Assembly (NCBI RefSeq): GCF_046630445.1
Contig: NC_092343.1
Location: 135,029,501 to 135,093,500, forward strand
Origin: Rutidosis leptorrhynchoides
Taxonomy: Eukaryota; Streptophyta; Magnoliopsida; Asterales; Asteraceae
Length of the DNA stretch: 64,000 nucleotides
Direction: 5' to 3'
Positions 24,898 through 37,916 of the stretch are shown here, one piece after another; the first letter of the stretch is position 1; every line of letters starts with the position of its first letter. A program made the translations under genes and the position numbers. The notes under the pieces were generated by a model. That model made no database searches and had not been told where the DNA came from. It was given only the letters and a program-made list of their open reading frames with translations.

Positions 24898-27690
24898 TTA
24901 GTTAGCGGTGGTGTCGAAATTGTGATTAACTTCGTTGTCGACTTCCATCTGACTATCTATGTAGTGTTTAACTCTGTGTCCATTAACTTTAAATTCAATC
25001 CCATTTGAATTTATTAATTCTGCTATTCCGTATGGGAAAAGTCTTTTGACTATTAATGGTCCAGACCATCTTGATTTCAATTTTCCAGGAAATAGCTTGA
25101 ATCATGAATTGAAAAGAAGAACTCTGTCTCCTTCTTTAAATTCTTTTGAACTTCTGATTCTTTTATCATGCCATTTCTTCGTTCTTTCTTTATAGATTAA
25201 CGAATTTTCGTATGCTTCATGTCTTAATTCTTCTAATTCGTTTAATTGATTTAACCGTAGACGTCCAGCTTCATGTAAATCAAGATTACATGTCTTCAAA
25301 GCCCAAAATGCTTTGTGTTCAATTTCTACTAGAAGATGACATACTTTTTCGTAAACGAGTTTAAAAGGTGTGGTTCCAATTGGAGTTTTGTAGGCTGTTC
25401 TAAAAGCCCAGAGTGCATCCTCCAATTTAATGGACCATTCCTTCGGATTTGATCCTACGGTTTTTTCTAAAATACGTTTCAAAGCTCGGTTGGTATTTTC
25501 AACTTGTCCACTTGTTTGTGGATGATATGCGGTGGAGATTTTATGAGTTACTCCATATCTTTTAAGAACTTTCTCAAGTTGATTATTACAGAAATAAGTT
25601 CCCCGATCACTTATTAAAGCTTTCGGTGTTCCAAACCTTACAAAAAGACGTTTTAAAAAGTTGACTACAACTCGTGCATCGTTAGTTGGGAAAGCTTGTG
25701 CTTCCGCCCATTTAGATACATAATCAATGGCTACGATAATATAGAGATTATTATGAGATTTTGGAAATGGACCCATAAAGTCAATACCCCAAATGTCAAA
25801 TACTTCACATACTTGAATGACATTTTGTGGCATTTCATCACGTTGACTTATTTTTCCGGCCCTTTGACATGCATTACAGGATTTGCAAAGAAGGTGTGCG
25901 TCTTTGTAAATTGTAGGCCAATAGAATCCAGCATCGTAAACTTTTCTTGCTGTTAGTTGAGGCCCATAATGCCCTCCTGTTGGTCCTGTGTGACAATGGT
26001 TAAAAATTTTACTAGCTTCATCTCCGAATACACATCGGCGTATTATTCCATCAGGACAACTTTTAAATAAATGTGGATCTTCCCAGAAATAGTGTTTTAT
26101 ATCACTAAAGAATTTCTTTCGTTTTTGGTACGACAATCCTTTTTCAAGGAATCCACATACTAAGTAGTTTGCATAGTCTGCAAACCATGGAATTTCATTA
26201 TAATCTATCTTCAATAGATATTCATCAGGAAAGTTGTCTTGTATGGCCGATTCATTTAGAACTTCTAATTCAGGATTTTCAAGACGAGAAAGATGATCAG
26301 CGGCGAGATTTTCTGCTCCTCTTTTATCTCGGATTTCATTATCGAACTCTTGTAAGAGTAAGATCCAACGGATTAATCTTGGTTTGGCATCTTGTTTCAA
26401 AAATAGGTATCTAAGAGCAGAATGGTCGGTATAGACCACCGTTTTTACTAGAACGAGATATGAACGAAATTTGTCAAAAGCAAAGACAATTGCAAGGAGT
26501 GCTTTTTCAGTAGTTGTGTAATTTGTTTGTGCTCCTTGTAACGTCTTACTAGCATAATATATAGGTTGAAATCGTTTTTCAATCCTTTGTCCTAAAACGG
26601 CTCCCATTGCAAAATCACTTGCATCGCACATTAGTTCGAATGGTAGATTCTAATTTGGAGTTATCATGATCGGCGCATTAGTGAGTTTCTCTTTAAGAAT
26701 ATTAAAAAATTTAATGCATTCATCTGAAAAGATGAATGGAGCATCTTTTTCTAGGAGTTTATTCATAGGAGTGGCAATTTTAGAAAAATCTTTAATGAAA
26801 CGTCGGTAAAAACCGGCATGCCCTAGAAAACTCCTAACTCCTCTAACATTGGTGGGATGTGGAAGTTTAGCAATTACATCTACTTTAGCTCTATCCACTT
26901 CAATTCCTTCCTTTGAAATTTTATGTCCAAGAACGATGCCTTCTTTAACCATGAAATGGCATTTCTCCCAATTAAGAACTATATTTGATTGTTCGCATCT
27001 AATAAGCATTCGTTTCAGATTAATTAAACATTATTCAAATGTATCACTGAAGACTGAAAAGTCATCCATGAAAACTTCCATGCATTCTTCTATCATGTCG
27101 TGAAAAATCGCCATCATGCACCTTTGAAAGGTTGCAGGGGCGTTGCAAAGTCCAAATGGCATTCGTTTGTAAGCAAAAGTACCATAAGGGCACGTGAATG
27201 TGGTTTTCTCTTGATCTTCGGGTGCTATTGGAATTTGAAAATATCCGGAAAAACCATCAAGAAAACAATAGTAACTATTTCCTTCTAATCTTTCCAACAT
27301 TTGTTCAATGAAAGGTAAGGGAAAGTGATCTTTTCTGGTGGCGTCATTTAATTTTCTGTAATCAATACACACACGCCATCCTGTTACAGTCCTAGTAGGA
27401 ATAAGCTCATTTTTCTCATTTGTAATGACAGTCATGCCACCCTTCTTAGGCACGCATTGAACTGGGCTTACCCATGGACTATCAGAAATTGGATAAATTA
27501 AACCTGCATCTAGCAGTTTAATAATTTCATTTTTAACAACATCTTGCATATTAGGATTTAGCCTTCGTTGGCGTTGCACATACGTTTTATGACCTTCTTC
27601 CATAAGGATTTTATGTGTGCAATACGAAGGACTTATTCCTTTAATATCATGAATCTTCCATGCAATGGCTGGTTTATGAGCTTTCAACAC
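24898..27690 (-). pseudogene. pol: RT, RNase H and integrase of element C, broken
   Basis: RT fills 27690-26650 (WRVCIDYRKLNDATRKDHFPL, catalytic VFMDDFSVF), RNase H starts near 26631 ([15 protein letters not shown]), the integrase zinc finger follows ([12 protein letters not shown]...CKSCNAC), then the core ([34 protein letters not shown]) and the C-terminal barrel (WSGPLIVKRLFPYG), ending at 24898. Stops lie at 27031-27033 (TAA), 26650-26652 (TAG) and 25102-25104 (TGA, from what is Arg in relatives); each can be explained by one C-to-T or G-to-A change. It would have supplied reverse transcription and integration. Sequence signature fits Athila. Confidence 0.9.
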
Positions 27691-28585
27691 AGAAATGAGT
27701 TGAGATTTTTCATTTTCAGTAAGAGAAGACGATATTATTACAGGTAATTCAAATTCACCATGTAAATAAGCATATTCAAATGGTTTGGAAGTGGCTTTAA
27801 CTCTAATGTCGGAGGTTCTTCTATCGATGATTTATATCGATATCGTTCTTCTTCTTTTAACATTTGAATTTCTTCTGTTGTTGGTTCATATCCATTAGCT
27901 ATAAGTGTAGCTAATATTTCAGTTTCATCAATTGGTTCAGTTCCTTCTCCTAAAGAACATTCTCATGTTCCTTGTAATTCTGGAAATTCTTCTAACAATT
28001 CTGCATGTGATTCTATAGTTTGAATATAATAGCATGTATCATCTGCAGATTGCGGTTGTTGCATAGCTCTATCAACTGAAAAGGTAACACTCTCGTCCTC
28101 TATACTTAGGGTCAATTTCTTACCAAACACGTCTATCATTGCTTTGGCCGTGTTTAAGAATGGTCTTCCTAATATGAGAGGAACTTGAGAATCTTTTTCC
28201 ATGTCCAGAACAACAAAATCTACTGGTAATACTAAAGTACCAACTTTAACTAACATGTTCTCCATTATCCCTCTAGGATATTTTATTGATCGATCGGCTA
28301 GTTGTATGCTTATTCTTGTTGGTTTCAATTCTCCAAGGTCTAGTTTAGCGTATAGTGAATACGACATTAAATTTATACTAGCACCTAAATCTGCCAATGC
28401 TTCTATTGAACTAAGACTACCCAGAAAACAAGAATTGTGAAACTTCCTGGATCAGATAATTTTTCTGGTATCTTATTCAACAGCACTGCTGAACAATTAG
28501 TATTCATAGTAACGGCCGAGAGTTCTTCCATTTTCTTTCTATTTGTGATTAGATCTTTCAGAAATTTAGCATATCTAGGCATTCC
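27691..28585 (-). pseudogene. pro: Protease and protease-RT linker of element C, broken
   Basis: Aspartic protease with active site DLGASINL (near 28395), flap-side GRPFLNTAKAMIDV and an acidic linker (LKEEERYRY) leading into RT. The frame joined gag and RT originally. Visible breaks: a one-base deletion near 28433 just before the active-site segment, TGA at 27963-27965, and a one-base deletion near 27779 in the linker. The protease would cleave the polyprotein. Confidence 0.85.
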
Positions 28586-30496
28586 TTAAATTACATCAAT
28601 GAAAGAAAGATTTACATTTATCTGTTTAAACATATCCAAGAATTTAGATTGCTCGGCTTCAAGTTTCTCTTTTTTCATTTTACTCGGGTAAGGAAGTGGT
28701 GGTTGGTATGGTTTAATATAAGGTTTTACCTTAACTGTGTTATCTTCATTAACCTTTTCAACTACCGGTTCTTTTTCCTTATCTTGTTCAGGTTGTGGTT
28801 CTTGTGGAGTAGGAATAGCTTCATCAGAAGTTACAGGTATTTCAGGTGGTTTAAGTGTTGTACCACTTCTTGTGGTAATGGCTTTAGCTGTTTCATTCTG
28901 GGGGTTAGCATTTGTATCACTAGGTAGACTTCCCGGTTTTCTTTCACCTATTAACCTTGCTAGGTTACTTACTTCTTGTTCCAAATTTTGAATAGAAGCT
29001 TGTTGATTTCTAAATGCTTGAGCATTTTGTTCATTCGTTTGTTTCTGAGATGTGAAAAACTGCGTTTGAGTTTCAACTAGCTTCGTCATCATATCTTCTA
29101 AATTCGGCTTTTTATCATCGATTTGTTGTGGTTTGTTTTGAAAATTAGGACTTTGCTGGTTGTAAGTATTGTTGGATACTTGTTGATTGCTAGGACCTTG
29201 TTGGTTGTTGTATGGAATATTTCGGTTATAATTCTGGTTTTGATTGTAAATCGGTCTTGGCGGTTGATAATTATTCTGATAATTATTTCCAGGCCTTTGG
29301 TTTATGTATGAAATATTCTCTCTTTGTTCCATTGTTAGTTCAATACTGAGACAATCTTTTGTCAAATGTGGTCCTCCACACTGATCACAACTAATTCGTA
29401 TTGAGTGAATATCTTTAGTCATCTTTTCCATTCGTCTCTCGACAGCATCTATCTTTGCTGAAATGGAATCTAAGTCATGGCTAGAATCGGCTCTAGCTGC
29501 TTTAGATGATCTAACGATATCTTTTTCTTGGTGCCACTCATGTGAGTGGGAAGCAGTGTTATCAATAATTTTATAAGCATCAGTTTCGGTTTTCTTCATA
29601 ATAGAACCACCAGCTGCTATATCGATGTCTTTCCTTGTAGTGATGTCGCATCCTTGGTAGAATATTTGTACTATTTGACAAGTGTCTAAACCATGCTGCG
29701 GACATCCTCTTAATAACTTTTCAAATCTTGTCCATGCCTCATATAGAGTTTCATTCAGTTTCTGTGTGAACGTAACAATTTCTCCTCGAAGTCTTACGGC
29801 TTTAGATGCCGGAAAGAATTCTTTAAGAAATTTTTCAACTAAAACGTCCCATGTATCAATCGCCCCTTCAGGTAACGATTCCAACCAATATTTGGCTTCT
29901 CCCTTTAAAGTCCAGGGAAATAGCATGAGATATATCTGTTCATCTTCAACTTCTCGGATTTTAAATAGTGTGCAGATCCTATTAAAGGTACGAAGATGTT
30001 CATTTGGGTCTTCCTTCGGCGCACCACTAAATTGGCATTGATTAGTCACCATGTGTAGAATTGGTCCTTTGATTTCATAATCTGGCGCATTAATGTCAGG
30101 ATGAGTAATTGCGTGACCTTGGCCAGTGCGTTTAGCTCTCATTCGGTCTTCCATACTTAAAGGTTCCAGATTTTCCATAATTGAATTTGTTGAATCTGAA
30201 TCACTAGAGGATTCTGATTTAATGGTTCGTTTGTCAACAATCTCTGTTTGAATTATTGGTGGTTCCGGAGGAAAAATTAATGGTTCAGGATCTCGAAATC
30301 GTCCCTGAATATTCTCCGGATTCTCAATTGTGAGGTCGGGTTCAAAAAATGGATTATCGGAAATTTGAATTGGAGTACTTGGTCGACTGGATGACGATTG
30401 TAAAGGAAAATCAACGGCGACAATATTAGCTAGATGTCTTGATCTGGTTACAGGCGGTGAACGTACAAAACGTGGTGAACGTCTTGCTCGGTGCAT
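28586..30496 (-). pseudogene. gag: gag of element C (636 codons to a premature stop)
   Basis: ATG at 30496 (MHRARRSPRFV). The capsid-like region (GEAKYWLESLPEGAIDTW, KFLKEFFPASKAVRLR, YEAWTRFEKLLRGCPQHG) is followed by a knuckle CDQCGGPHLTKDC, a Gln/Asn-rich region, a coiled segment (QNLEQEVSNLARLIGER) and a Pro/Lys-rich tail. TAA at 28586-28588 ends it where relatives read on toward the protease; a CAA-to-TAA change fits. The first part is Arg/Pro-rich. It forms the particle in working elements. The capsid features match Athila/Tat-type gag. Confidence 0.9.
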
Positions 30497-30542
30497 TCAC
30501 TGAATATCCTATTAGTTTTTAAAAGGAAAGAAAAATTATATA

Positions 30543-30547
30543 AGTTA
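30543..30547. repeat. Target site duplication AGTTA flanking element D
   Basis: AGTTA precedes D here and follows it at 42879-42883. It dates D as an insertion into the leader of C, 47 bp upstream of the gag ATG. Confidence 0.9.
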
Positions 30548-32035
30548 TGTGAAGACCCGTCCTAATCCATCCGGACGAAGTCCATATTGATTATAAACGA
30601 TTCACAACAGTTGATTACATCGCGAGGTACTTGACCTCTATATGATACATTTACAAACATTGCATTCGTTTTTGAAAAGACAATCTTTCATTACATCAAA
30701 AAATGACGGCATGCATACCATTTCATAATACATCTAACTATAATTGACTTAATAATAATCTTGATGAACTCAACGATTCGAATGCAACGTCTTTTGAAAT
30801 ATGCCGTGAATGACTCCAAGTAATGTCTCTAATATGAGCTAATGCACAGCGGAAGATTTCTTTCATACCTGAGAATAAACATGCTTTAAAGTGTCAACCA
30901 AAAGGTTGGTGAGTTCATTAGTTTAACACAAATAATCATTTCATAATTTTAATAGACCACAAGATTTCATATTTCCATTTCTCATAAACATACGTCCCAT
31001 GCATAGAGACAAAAATATCATTCATATGGATTGAACACCTGGTAACCGACATTCACAATATGCATATAAGAATATCCCCATCATTCCGGGATCCTCCTTC
31101 GGACATGATATAAATTTCGAAGTACTAAATCATCCGGTACTTTGGATGGGGCTTGTTGGGCCCGATAGATCTATCTTTAGAGTTCGCGTCAATTAGGGTT
31201 TCTGTTCCCTAATTCTTAGATTACCAGACTAAATAGGGTGATATTCGATTCGATAATCCAATCATAGAATGTAGTTTCGATTACTTGTGTCTATCTCGTA
31301 AAACCTTTATAAAAGCAGCGCATGTATTCTCAGTCCCAAAAATATATATTGCAAAAGCATTTAAAAAGGGATTAATGAAACTCACGCATATAAATATTGT
31401 AAAACAGTTAATAAAGCATTTGCATGTATTCTCAGCCCAAAATGTAATGAGTAAAAGGGAATCAAATGAACTCACAGTACTGTATTTTGTAGTAAAAATA
31501 CATATGACGACATTGAACAATGCAGGGTTGGCCTCGGATTCACGAACCTATATCATTTATATATTTATTAACACATATAATTCTAATCGAACAAACTGAT
31601 ACATTCCATCTTAATTTATATATTAATATTAATACATATTATTTTAATTGTTATATATTTATATATATATATATACTTTTTATACATGTTCTATATAAGT
31701 ATTTATTTGATAAAATAATGTTAATAGTAATAATAATAATCATGTTTATGATAAAAATAATAATGATAATAATATTATTAATGATAAGTAAAAATAATAG
31801 TTTTAATAAAAATAATAATTATTAATAATAAAAATGATAGTTTTAAAATGATAATTTTAATAGTCATGATAGTAATAATATTTATATTCATAATGATAAT
31901 AATGTTAATGGAATAATAATACTTATCTTAATAATAATAATGACATGATAATATTAATCATAATAATAATAATAATAATAATAACAATAAAACTACCTTA
32001 GAGCAACAAGTTCCCAAAAACAAATGCCACAGCCT

Positions 32036-32089
32036 GGGTTCGAACCCGTGACCTCTTGTTAATCAAACACATAATCAACCACTCTACCA
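32036..32089 (-). other. tRNA-like block with Pol III A and B boxes in 3' LTR of D
   Basis: Minus strand: A box TGGTAGAGTGG (32089-32079) matches TRGYNNARNGG exactly; B box GGTTCGAACCC (palindromic, within 32036-32047) matches GGTTCGANNCC. They are about 32 bp apart, as in tRNA genes and tRNA-derived SINEs. It does not form an obviously complete tRNA, so it is a SINE head or tRNA relic embedded in the LTR. Confidence 0.65.
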
Positions 32090-33961
32090 TTCGGTTATTT
32101 TTGAGTTAATCCCATACTTAATTAATTTAACTTATTGTTCCGTCATCTTCATCTACCATTCATTATAATCTTCATCACCGATCCATCTATTATTCCTATA
32201 CATCATCATCTTTGCTTACACTATCCATCATCATTGCTCGTAACCACTTATATATCATTATTGTGATCAAAACATAACCGTATTCATCATTATTCTCTTT
32301 ACTCTAATGCAGCATATTATTATGGTAATGTTTTAATACCTCAACCGAAATAGAATAGAAACAGAACTCAGATTGCAATAACATAAATCGGGTAGGGTTT
32401 CTTTATTGAACTAAAACATGTTTTAAAAAGATTTAACGATGGGTTTATGGGTGCTGTTTTTGGACTAGGAATTCCAACGACGATTGCATCATTAACTTAT
32501 TATCCTCCTACATCTCGATCATCAATTCAATTTTTCTTACGTCCATAACGATTATTAATATAGTTTGAAACAAGTGATTGAGCTGCTAACGATCCAGGAA
32601 ATAAACTGATGGGTTTTGAAGCTATGGCCCAAGTTACCATAAAAAGATTTACGGCCCACTAAATAATCTTAATATTAATTCGGCCCAAGTAAAAATACTA
32701 GCCCAACATATTAAGTAATACCATCTCATAAACCCAACATGATTACAAGGCTGAGTCACGGCCAAGTTTAAAGGAATACTTCGGTGTCCAGATAACCCCA
32801 AACATGAGTCGACAAAAAAATCAGGAATTATTCAAAATTGGAAGTGGGGCGTAGGGTGTGTTGGCCATTAGAAAAAGAAAAAAAACGGAAGGAAGGAATA
32901 AAGAATAGGAGTGAATGTGTACACCTCTTTCACTGTTTCCTTTATCATTATGTTGAGCTTATATAACGTATTCCTCTTCCTGCTATAAAACTTTTATCAC
33001 CTTCATAATCTTATGATTATCATAGTATAGTGTTAATACAGGAAATAGGTACGTTGCAGGTGTACGAGCAGTAGCAAAAATCATGATGATGGTGGCTGTG
33101 TTGGTCGTCAGACATGAACTTAAAGACAGTAAATAGGTACGTGAACAAAACAGAAATAAATATAGCGTAGTAGCGGTTTATATGTGGTGGTGTTTCATCG
33201 TATATGCAAAGGTGATCTAAGGTTGAGTACGTCCTACAACAGAATTCGAAACAATCTAGTTCGAGCAGCAGTTTGTTTAGGATGATTGTGTGGTTGTTTT
33301 GGTTATCGATGGGGTTGGATGTATAGTGATTATAATTGTGGTTGAAGAAGAAGAACACGAGTAATGGAAGAAAACAATCGGTTATTGATGATCGATGGTT
33401 GTAACTCATACGGCAAAAATATATAAGGGTGAAGTGGTTCGATGGTGGTCGATATGGTGTTAATAGAAGAATGCAGTATTGATTGATTACTCGATCGTTT
33501 TATTGCCAAAAGAAAAAAAAAAGTCGACAGGCTTCAATCTAAAACAGTAGAAGATTGGAATAAAAAAATCAAAGCTTGAAATTGATATGTAACATATTTG
33601 GATTCTTCCTGCCCTTGGATTCGTTTTATAAAAGTCTAGAGATAATAACAAAATTGATGACAGTATGGAAGATATGCAGAACCGATTCTGATTCTAATAT
33701 ATACATATATGATTTGATTTTTATTTTATTCAAAGGATATATTAATAATTACTAATTATAATTATATTAATAAAATTATAAATACTAATAATAATAATAA
33801 TAAAAGTAGTATCACTAATTTTATTAACAATAAAAATAATAAGTAACAATGATACTATTAAGATACTAATAATCATATTAGTGTTAATTAGTAAGTTTAA
33901 TAATAAGAATGATAACAATAATATTATCTATTTTACTAATAATAATATTAATATTATTAAT

Positions 33962-34079
<118 letters not shown>

Positions 34080-34386
34080 ATTCTTACATATCAAATTTCA
34101 TATTTATGTATTATATATATTATATAATAACAATAATAACACTCATGCTAATATTTATATTTACACATTTTATATACATATTACATTTATCTATATATAT
34201 ATATATATCTATACATATTTATTTACAATAATTTGTTCGTGAATCGTCGGTAACGGTCAAAGGTTAAATATATTCATATAAACAGTTCGAGAACTATTGA
34301 GACTCTACAATACAGACTTTGCTTATCATGTTGAAATCATATAAAGATTAGGTTTAAATTTGGTCGGAAATATCTGGGTCGTCACA

Positions 34387-34399
34387 GTACCTACCCGTT
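34387..34399 (-). other. Polypurine tract of element D
   Basis: Minus strand AACGGGTAGGTAC directly precedes the 3' LTR, identical to element A. A less exact copy lies internally at 37666-37678. Confidence 0.65.
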
Positions 34400-34825
34400 A
34401 AAGAAATTTCGTCCCGAAATTTGAGTGAGGTGGTCATGGCTAACAATAAAAATGTTTTCATGACCAATATGAGTTGATAATTAGAGGTTTATCATCATTG
34501 AATAATAATGATAAAATAATTCGATTATTCTAAGAATACGAATGAAGCTATCGCAAAAGAGTGAATTGAAGAAAATAAGATTTTCTTTAGCTTTTGACGT
34601 AAACAGGGTTGAATTCCGGAATTCAAGGGATTTATAGAAAATCTTCGAAATCGAAAAGATTTGATTCTTCGGTGAGTAAAGAAATTAAGATCTCTATAAT
34701 TAAATACTGTGATCTATCTCGATTACTCTGTCTGATACTTCCATTATAAATCAAACTCTTCCGTTCCATTATTCTCACCATTCCTATGCTTTCTTTCTTA
34801 GTCGATACATCCAAAAGATTGTGAA

Positions 34826-35182
34826 ATGCTTAATCCCGTTCTAATCCTTGATATTTTCCTAATTATCATTTCTGTCATCCTTCTTTTCAATCTTCCTCCA
34901 GAAAAATCTGTTTACTTCTACTATTACCTTGGGGGGATACTATTCTTAATTCTACCGTGTCTTTATATTGCTATTCGTATTAATATCCACGGTTTGAAAC
35001 CTCCGTGTTGTTATTGGGCTTTATATTTTCTCTTATATTTTGGAGTACCTCTTTCCGTCTTCTATAATCATTGTCATTCACAGTTAATGCTTTCTATTCT
35101 TTGCTGTGATTTATACCCCCTTTCTATTTCGGAGCTTCATGCTTTGATTTTCTTTTCACAAATAACGGTCCAGAATTCATAG
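34826..35182 (+). CDS. Antisense hydrophobic ORF in element D (118 aa), unknown
   Basis: An ATG-to-stop frame on the strand opposite to the element transcript, near its 3' end. It has three or so hydrophobic stretches (LDIFLIIISVILLFNL, YLGGILFLILPCLYIAI, YWALYFLLYFGVPLSV) that could span membranes, then a Cys/Leu-rich tail. Several plant gypsy elements carry extra antisense ORFs in this region, but I do not recognise this one. The low-complexity AT background makes chance ORFs hydrophobic, so coding is uncertain. No second copy is available in the window, because element E is cut before this point. Confidence 0.3.
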   Translation: MLNPVLILDIFLIIISVILLFNLPPEKSVYFYYYLGGILFLILPCLYIAIRINIHGLKPPCCYWALYFLLYFGVPLSVFYNHCHSQLMLSILCCDLYPLSISELHALIFFSQITVQNS

Positions 35183-37916
35183 ATGTGGAGTTTTGAATGA
35201 GTTTAAAGTTCTAAACAAGAAAGAACGTAATAGCACTATTTGATTTGTCAAATTACCAGAATAACTGAGAATAGAACTATCAAGAATATATTTTCTTGAT
35301 ATGTTCAGAAGTTAATCAAAATGAAAGAGTTATATAGGATGTCACATGATGACGTTATAATCTGTGAATCATCATATTCCATTTAGAAACTCATCATGAC
35401 TTACTGTAATATAATCACGTTGATCAAGTGTCATTATATTATACTAACTCATGCATCAGTTCCCAACATTACTTCAATCATATTTTAAGATCGAAAGTTC
35501 ACAGAATATAGAAACTAACAGTTTCTATATGATGTAACACTGATAGGACTAAGAGATTAATGATTTTAGATAAGAATAGTTATGAAAATATCTTCAAAAA
35601 TCTGGAGGATATTTATAATAAAAGATACGATAATATCTTTGAATATCTAAGATCAGAGGATGATGGAGATTATTGTCCGCAAGGGTTTAGAGTCAGGAGC
35701 AAGATATTCACTAAAGACTTTAGCAGACATTGAATCATTTGGATTCTTTGAAGTCAAACTTATTCTTTGTAATTTGTCCACGGCTTTCTTCATAGTTTCG
35801 CATAATCTGGTTTTCGGTACTAAATTTTCTATTGAATGTTTCCAATATAATGATACACAGGAAGCACGAAGAGGTATATAATTTCGGACGAGAATAATTA
35901 TGAAAATATCCTCAGAAATATCGAAGATATTGATGATGATATTTTGGGATTTCTAAGTTCGATGGTTGATGAAGGAAGACTTTCTACAAGATTTTAACAT
36001 GAGTACGGAGCAGGATATTCTCTAAAGGTTTCATTGGATCCAGAATTACCTGGATCCTTTGAATATAGGGTTTGGTCCTTGTATTTGTCATTGGTCTCCT
36101 TCATGGTTAGCTCAATCCGTTTTCCAGTTCCAACTTTTTTTGAGCTTTTACAACATACTATTCTTTATCATCAAACTTCCGATGATTAAGGTCATTTACG
36201 GTTGTCTACGATTTCTGCTGCTTCATTCAGCTTTTTCAACATTCAGAGTATTGATTTGTGACTGAGTGCTTTTCAGAATTTCAGAATAAGAGATCATAAT
36301 TCTAAGAGATAAATATCATACATATAACTGTTGATGTAGATATGCTGTGAGTTTTCAAAGTACTGGTTGCTAAACCCTGGTAATTGGTATGGAAATTTTT
36401 GTTCAAGATACGGATGAGTATATGGTAGGGTTTCAATTAACATAATGATTCTTAGGAAGGTCAGAGATCAATGAAATTGTTGGTAAATTTACTGCTAAGG
36501 TGGTGAAATATAAACGATTCTCCGGTAACGATGACGAAAGGTAACTTATATAATCACGATTATAATAAGACTAATTCGAATGAAAGTCGAAGTTGATTTG
36601 CTGAAGCTGTGACAAAATTGGCTACTTTGAAGAGGGATTGTAAAGTTATTTTTGGTAATAAAAATGCCAAAGGAGCTAGCACAGATACTTGTTAAACGTT
36701 TACTCAGGTTCCGAGAGTTTTCAAGTGCATAACTATATGCATCAATCTCTTGTTAAGTAGATGAAGTATTGTTGGTTCATCCTATCGATTGAGGTGTTTT
36801 CAAGAATTACGAAAGGTTTGAATGCGGATCGTAATCGTCAAGATACAAATGAGGTTTAGGATGATATCAAGTGGCAACTTGAAGAATTGTTTAGTTTCAT
36901 ATATTATAATCAATATTTTAATTCATTTTAATTGTCCACTGTTGGTAGTCCACAGTTGATAGTCCACAGTTACCAATTCAATAATTCATATTTAGTTTAA
37001 TATATAATATTTGAATTAATTAATATATATCGTGACCCGTGTACATGTCTCAGACTCGATCACAACTCAAAGTATATATATTATTTGAGAATCAACCTCA
37101 ACCCTGTATAGAGAACTCGATCATTACTGCATATAGAGCGTCTATGGTGATTCCAAATAATATATATAGATGTGTCGATATGATATGTCAAAACCTTGTA
37201 TACGTGTCCGATATTTAAAGTGCGTAAAATAAATACAGAAAATAAATGACGATAAATAAAGTGCGTAAAGTAAATAACAGAAATTAAATGACTATAAATA
37301 AAATTGCGAGAATGTAAATTGCGATAATTAAATTGCGATAAATAAATTGCGATAAATAAAAGGTAATCAGTTAGCTAGGAACAGTTAGCTAGGATTTTGT
37401 TAGTGTGGGTTCTTAACAAAATTTCTCATAGTTACTTTGTTTGTTTCTAACAAATTTTATTTTGTTAAATATTTTTCTTCATTATGCCATTTGTTGGATT
37501 CTGATAGGTCAAAATCCAAATATGAAATTGGATGAAAATGGTTATTCTGCGGTGAACGGATACGTATATCGATGGTTGTAAGTAGGATAGTAAATGACTG
37601 TGGAATCAGCTTCGTCGAATGTACGGTGTAACTTATTAAAGTGAAATCTAAATATTCCTCGGGTATTACCTACCCGTTAAAATATTTTCACCATTAACAG
37701 TTTGTACGAAAGAATTTTTAATTTACAATCTTTATGAAATTATATAAACATATATATTTTCTTCAGATGTAATTATAGATTTAAGGAGTTAATATGATAT
37801 TAAACTCATTTGATTTACTGTTAGAATATCAATATATAATCTCTGAAACATTAAAGATTATATAATCGCCATGTCGAACGAAGATAAATAATATAGAATG
37901 ATTCGTAGAATGATGA
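35183..37916 (-). other. Internal non-coding region of element D
   Basis: No gag-pol remnants or other genes are recognised on either strand. It contains a repeated phrase of the type GAAAATATCTTCAGAAAT...GGATAT (about 35583-35610 and 35900-35930), a 395-bp chimeric insert (36973-37367) and an internal PPT-like copy (37666-37678). Confidence 0.6.
36973..37367. repeat. 395-bp insert built from two other LTR sequences
   Basis: Element E has the flanking sequence without this piece (around 50531), and CAGTTA occurs on both sides (36967-36972 and 37368-37373). The first half matches the A/B-family LTR (compare 48265-48435), including the phrase for TATATAGATGTGTCGA; the second half has GCGATAAATAAA units like those of the C LTR (17340-17470). 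The local sequence already repeats CAGTTA, so the duplication is only suggestive. Confidence 0.5.

Noticed and set aside
31281..31599. Repeated ORFs at 31281-31599 and 39708-40026, and at 33020-33409 and 41541-41930
   Set aside because: Their duplication only reflects the two LTRs of element D; no domain and no support from LTR E.
32036..32095. A functional tRNA gene
   Set aside because: A and B boxes are present but I could not fold a full cloverleaf with acceptor stem pairing; it sits in an LTR.
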